A program made the translations under genes and the position numbers. A stretch of DNA of 12,708 nt, taken from NCBI GenBank assembly GCA_013365325.1, contig JABVXV010000717.1, forward strand, positions 1 through 12,708, read 5' to 3'. Every line of letters starts with the position of its first letter. The stretch's first letter is position 1. This document shows positions 9,147 to 12,708 of this stretch, in pieces. Source of the DNA: Dipetalonema caudispina. Its lineage: Eukaryota; Nematoda; Chromadorea; Rhabditida; Onchocercidae. The notes below the pieces were generated by a model. The model was not told the DNA's origin. It ran no database searches and saw only the letters and a program-made list of their open reading frames with translations.

Positions 9147-9421
9147 TATATCAATTTTTTGAAGTCACTTGAGAATGGACAGTTTCGGATTATTCTATAT
9201 CCGTTGACAGACGAAACAAATTTTTGCTCCTTCAACTCAGATATTAAAGGCAATTTTAAAATATTTTATATTCCACGAAGTTCCAACAAATATTTAGCAC
9301 ATATAAGAATGGTAGTGATTGGAAAATATACGCATAAATCTTATGCACTACAAGCAGAAATAAACTTACCAATGACTGTAATGAGATACATTACCATCAG
9401 TACTCAACCATATTGTTGAAT
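9147..9421 (+). CDS. Unassigned open frame of ~90 codons (doubtful)
   Basis: The frame is open from just after a TGA at 9144-9146 to TGA at 9419-9421. No ATG lies near the start (TTG at 9159 is the nearest candidate, and it is not a usual eukaryotic start). Coding would therefore require an upstream exon; TTTCAATTTAG at about 9097-9107 is a possible acceptor, but an in-frame stop separates it from the frame. The translation contains ILYPLTDETNFCSF, and it ends ITISTQPYC. The composition is fairly protein-like, yet no family was recognised and about one or two frames of this length are expected by chance here. Confidence 0.2.
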
Positions 9422-9469
9422 AATTAGAAACCATTCAAATTTATTTCATACCCACCAATTCCTCGCAAT

Positions 9470-9700
9470 AAACTTCGTACCTAAATAAAATACCGAAACA
9501 ACAAACATTAAATGAAATACCACAAACAGGAAAAATTGTAGCATAAACCTGAAAAAACCAAAAATAAAGTGATAAAAAAGAAGTTAAAAAAGAACATGCA
9601 AAAGATAATTGTAATCCATAGGATAAAATAACAAAAGCAAAAAACAAAACAAATTAAAACAAAACTTTGAAGTATATCAAAAAAAGCTTATTTAAAATAA
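9470..9700. other. A-rich tract leading into the satellite
   Basis: The plus strand is dominated by A with little T or G. A degenerate satellite-like piece occurs at 9595 (CATGCAAAAGATAATTG), about three periods before the first regular unit. This fits decayed flanking units at the edge of an array. The minus strand shows a 68-codon hydrophobic open frame here (9441-9647), which I attribute to the T-rich composition. Confidence 0.5.
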
Positions 9701-9708
9701 TTCAAATA

Positions 9709-10797
9709 ACAATTTATCAATCGATAAGAATATACAAAGGGCAAAATTAATAAAAAAGTGCATGCAAAATTAATCGGTAAAAAGGTACAGATGACAAAAT
9801 TAGTAAAATAATCATGCAAAATTAATTGGTAAAAAGATAAAAATGACAAAATTGTTAAAATATTCATGCAAGATTAACTGACTAAAACATTTAAATTACA
9901 AAATTATTGAAAAAACATGCAATAAAATGACAAAATTTATAAAAATTACATGCAAAATAAGTTGATAAAAGGTATAAATGACAAAATTAGTATAATACGC
10001 ATGCAAAAACAATTGATAAAAGTAAACAAATGATAAATTTAGTAAAAAATGCATGCAAAATCAGTTGATAAAAAGATAAAAATGACAAAATTAATAAAAA
10101 ATGCATGCAAAATCAGTTAATTAAATGATACAAATGACAAGATCAATAAAAAAGTGCATGCAAAATTAATTGATAAAAAGATAAAAATGACAAAATTAGT
10201 AAAATTACACCTGCAAAATTAATCGATAAAAATATATAAATCACTAAGACAATAAAAGAAGCATGCAAAATTAATTGATAAAAGGCACAAATGACAAATT
10301 CGGTTAAAAATGCATGCAAAATTAACTGAGTAAAACACTTAAATTACAAAAATTTTGAAAAAACATGCAATACTAACTGTTGAAATTATAAAAATGACAA
10401 AATTAATAAAAACTACATGCAAAATTAATTGATAAAATGATAAAAATAACAAATTTAGTAAAATGTGCATGCAAAATTAATCGGTAAAACGGTAAAAATG
10501 ACAAAGTCATTCAAAAAAGGCATGCAAAAATAATTGATAAAAAAATAAAAATGGTATAATTAATATAAAATGCATGCAAATGAATTGATAAAAAGATAAA
10601 AACGACAAAATTATTCAAAAAAGCATGCAAGATCACTCGATTAAATGCACAAATGATAAAATTAATAAAAAAGTGCATGCAAAATTAATTGATAAAGAGA
10701 TGAAAATGAAAAAATTAATATAAAATGCATGCAAAGTATATTATTAAAAACATACAAATGACGAAATTATTCGAAAAAGGCAAAAATAATTGAAAAG
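9709..10797 (+). repeat. 52-bp satellite array, about 21 units
   Basis: Units start at CATGCAA at 9761, 9813, 9865, 9916, 9949, 10000, 10052, 10104, 10157, 10210 (CCTGCAA), 10262, 10313, 10364, 10416, 10468, 10521, 10573, 10624, 10676 and 10728, with degenerate units before the first and after the last (about 10780). Spacing is 51-53 bases except for one 33-base unit. A typical unit starts CATGCAAAATTAATTGATAA, continues AAAGATAAAAATGACAAAAT and ends TAGTAAAAAATG. The plus strand is strongly A-rich. Divergence between units is considerable, so the array is old or weakly homogenised. I do not recognise it as a published satellite. Confidence 0.95.
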
Positions 10798-10799
10798 TA

Positions 10800-10929
10800 C
10801 ATCAAATTTCCAAAAAAATTTCTTTTAAACATTTAAGTCTCTCAGTATAGAATTTTATCGTAACCGAATCATTTATATTCGATAAAAACAAAAGACGATA
10901 AAAATTTCCATTATACATGAACAAAGGAA
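10800..10929. other. Spacer after the satellite
   Basis: Short AT-rich spacer. No feature was seen. Confidence 0.4.
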
Positions 10930-11118
10930 TTAATTAATTAACTGACTATAAACACTAACGGTAACATAAGAATTTGATTTAATATTTGAAAAATCTCGTT
11001 GTATTTGCACTTTATTCTTCAATCTTTCCAAGCCATTATCACATTCTACGATAACTTTTGCTGTCTCATTTGTCAACGCATTAATAATTTGGATGGTAAG
11101 GTTGGCATTATTTGACAT
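10930..11118 (-). CDS. Unassigned 62-codon open frame (doubtful)
   Basis: On the minus strand the frame starts with ATG at 11118 and is open upstream to about 11170. It encodes MSNNANLTIQIINALTNETA followed by a K/V/I-rich part and ends VTVSVYSQLIN. It is polar, with a beta-strand-like alternation and two N-glycosylation sequons (NLT, NET). There is no signal peptide and no recognised family. Spacing to segment B' upstream is about 130 bases. Length is at chance level, though the composition is less biased than its surroundings. Confidence 0.2.
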   Translation of the reverse strand: MSNNANLTIQIINALTNETAKVIVECDNGLERLKNKVQIQRDFSNIKSNSYVTVSVYSQLIN

Positions 11119-11245
11119 TCTTCCACTCCATGGGAATAACGTTACAAATTCATGCAGATTGTTCTTACTATCGAAGCTTTATTTTGCTTTTAAAACTGAC
11201 CAGACATAATGCTACGGTATAAAGCGTATAAATTTTCTAAAATTT

Positions 11246-11476
11246 AGATTGTTGTAACAGCGTTGAAATTATTTCGTAAGACTTTGACTTGTACAAGATT
11301 GGACAAGCTTAGCTCCCTAACAAACTCCCTCATATCACTTTTTGTAATAATAAATGCAACGAAATTGAATTAATGGGATCCCGCATTTTTGATTGTTGCA
11401 ATCATATTATTAATTATTATCAATCGACTTTATTATAAATTACTGCTGTAGTTACTGTCACTTCTACTAACCGTTA
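11246..11476 (+). repeat. Segment B' (second copy of B)
   Basis: Copy of 2232-2479, about 90 % identical by hand alignment and lacking 18 bases that are present on the left. It forms the first part of the B'-A'-C' mosaic. Confidence 0.9.
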
Positions 11477-11559
11477 GCATCATGTGCAAAATATACTATT
11501 GTCACTGTCACTACCACTATTCACTTTTGCTACATTTATTTTTAAATTTTTTATTGAAC

Positions 11560-11935
11560 TGTTAAATGATCAACAGATTTTGAACCATATCATTTCTTTT
11601 AATATTATAACCAATTCTTTAACCATTCAATGAAATGTTTTTTTAGCTATTTTAATAATCAAATTTCTTAATGATTATGCAAAACATTATTGCAAGTTAT
11701 GGTCTTTTGCTTATTTTCCTCAGCAACATTTGTTTCAACAAATGATACAGCTTGAAATGTAAATATTTTCAAAGATAACCTATTTATCGTTCGTGTCAGG
11801 AGAATTAAATATTTGAAAATTTTCTAAAAATACAACTATGAATGTTTTGTCAGCGCCATGCTTTCCAGTCTTTCCAAATTACAATTCTAGAACATTGAAA
11901 TCTTTCCTTATAGACTTGATCATGATTAATGCATA
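11560..11935 (+). repeat. Segment A' (second copy of A, longer)
   Basis: Copy of 204-424. It matches from TGTTAAAT on, but has an extra 11 bases near 11617 and about 146 extra bases at 11652-11797 before AGGAGAATTAAA resumes the match. No terminal repeats or target-site duplication bound the extra block, so deletion from the left copy is as likely as insertion here. The segment ends at GATTAATGCATA and is directly followed by C'. Confidence 0.85.
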
Positions 11936-12350
11936 CAGAATGTTAATCATTTTGCAGAACTGGAAAATCATAGTTCCAAGCAAATGGAATCATTGTCTAT
12001 GTAGTATCATTTCATAACTTTGGAACAATTGGGAATTGTCACTTCAGGATGAATTAATCCGGAGATTATGTGAATTCATCGCCGGAAATAATGAGACACT
12101 GATTTTTGATCGCAATTCGTTTATTTCATATTTTAGAAACCGTGGAAAATTTAGAATCAAAATTTGTGCTAATTTACCAAGAATTAATATCTGCGTAGAA
12201 TAGAATCAGTTCCTGAATCTAACATACATATATTTTATGATAGGGTGATCTTCTTGAAGGATATAAGTGATCGATGATTACTGAAATGCATTTAGTTGTG
12301 AGAATGGGAAAAATTGCTGCTTACACAGTAGTAGAAGCAAAATTAAAACT
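11936..12350 (+). repeat. Segment C' (second copy of C)
   Basis: Copy of 4441-4856, starting at the same base of the shared CAGAATGTTAATCATTTTGC block. On the left this segment is followed leftward by the zinc-finger promoter; here it abuts segment A' instead. The copy carries no zinc-finger sequence next to it. Confidence 0.9.
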
Positions 12351-12708
12351 GAATTTTTCGTTATCTCTTTACTTATTATATGTGCACAAACTTCACCACT
12401 ATCTTACAATTACTTTCCTTAAATTTTAATTACTTTTTGCTTTTTTGATAATTTTATTGAATGCGTATATTTAATGTCAATTTCAATCACTATATAATTT
12501 CTTGAGATAGCGTACGTATTTTGTTTTATTTTTACATATTATCTTGCTGCTTATAGCGTAAGGCTTTTCGTTAGTTTTGTCGTGAAATTTTCTTTTTTGT
12601 TTGTTGATTTGGGAAAGACTTGCTTTAGACACTCTCGAATATTTGCTGAGAGTTGTTTTCTTCCTTTAGGAGAGGTTCTTTTTAGGCGTTATAGGATAAT
12701 CTTGATGT
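12351..12708. other. T/G-rich window end, nothing recognised
   Basis: From about 12490 the plus strand is rich in T and G and poor in C and A. No open frame or repeat was recognised. A single TTAGGC hexamer near 12690 is not a telomeric array. Confidence 0.4.

Noticed and set aside
9441..9647. Hydrophobic minus-strand frame resembling a membrane protein
   Set aside because: The plus strand is A-rich here, so any minus frame is full of F, L, S and V codons; no other coding evidence.
9709..10797. CRISPR-like repeat array
   Set aside because: The whole 52-base unit repeats with drift; there are no unique spacers between constant repeats, so it is a satellite.
12688..12695. Nematode telomere hexamer TTAGGC
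   Set aside because: A single hexamer, not an array.

Overview
The window looks like AT-rich (roughly 70 % A+T by eye), gene-poor nuclear DNA of a small invertebrate. A parasitic nematode of the filarial type is my best guess. The grounds are the base composition, the splice signals of the one clear gene (donor G|GTAAGT, acceptor ATTTCAG|A), the lack of bacterial operon structure and a 52-bp satellite. No ribosomal, tRNA or spliced-leader gene was seen, so the taxon is inference only.

Only one gene is secure. It is a minus-strand C2H2 zinc-finger gene whose finger-coding exon covers 3128-3700. A second exon at 4166-4225 fits in phase and encodes a typical secretion signal. The spliced product would be a 210-residue protein with a signal peptide, five fingers at an exact 28-residue period and a short tail. 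A zinc-finger array headed for secretion, with bulky non-classical residues at helix position -1, is the most interesting biological hypothesis here.

Layout: 1-203, unassigned; 204-424, repeat segment A; 425-2231, no gene, with a small hairpin and a doubtful protein relic; 2232-2479, repeat segment B; 2480-3127, AT-rich with a perfect 16-bp inverted repeat; 3128-4400, the zinc-finger gene and putative promoter; 4441-4856, repeat segment C just upstream of that promoter; 4857-7395, no convincing gene; 7396-7671, a frame interrupted by one stop; 7850-8350, a pyrimidine-rich, G-poor tract with an internal imperfect duplication; 8400-9146, nothing recognised; 9147-9421, an unassigned open frame; 9470-10800, an A-rich tract holding about 21 units of a 52-bp satellite; 10930-11118, an unassigned minus-strand frame; 11246-12350, a mosaic carrying second copies of B, A and C in that new order; 12350-12708, T/G-rich with nothing recognised.

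The B'-A'-C' block shows that this locus has been duplicated and rearranged. Segment C touches the upstream region of the zinc-finger gene, so C' may mark the place where a sister gene once stood or was lost. Apart from the zinc-finger gene, every open frame here has a length expected by chance at this base composition, and those entries are low-confidence.
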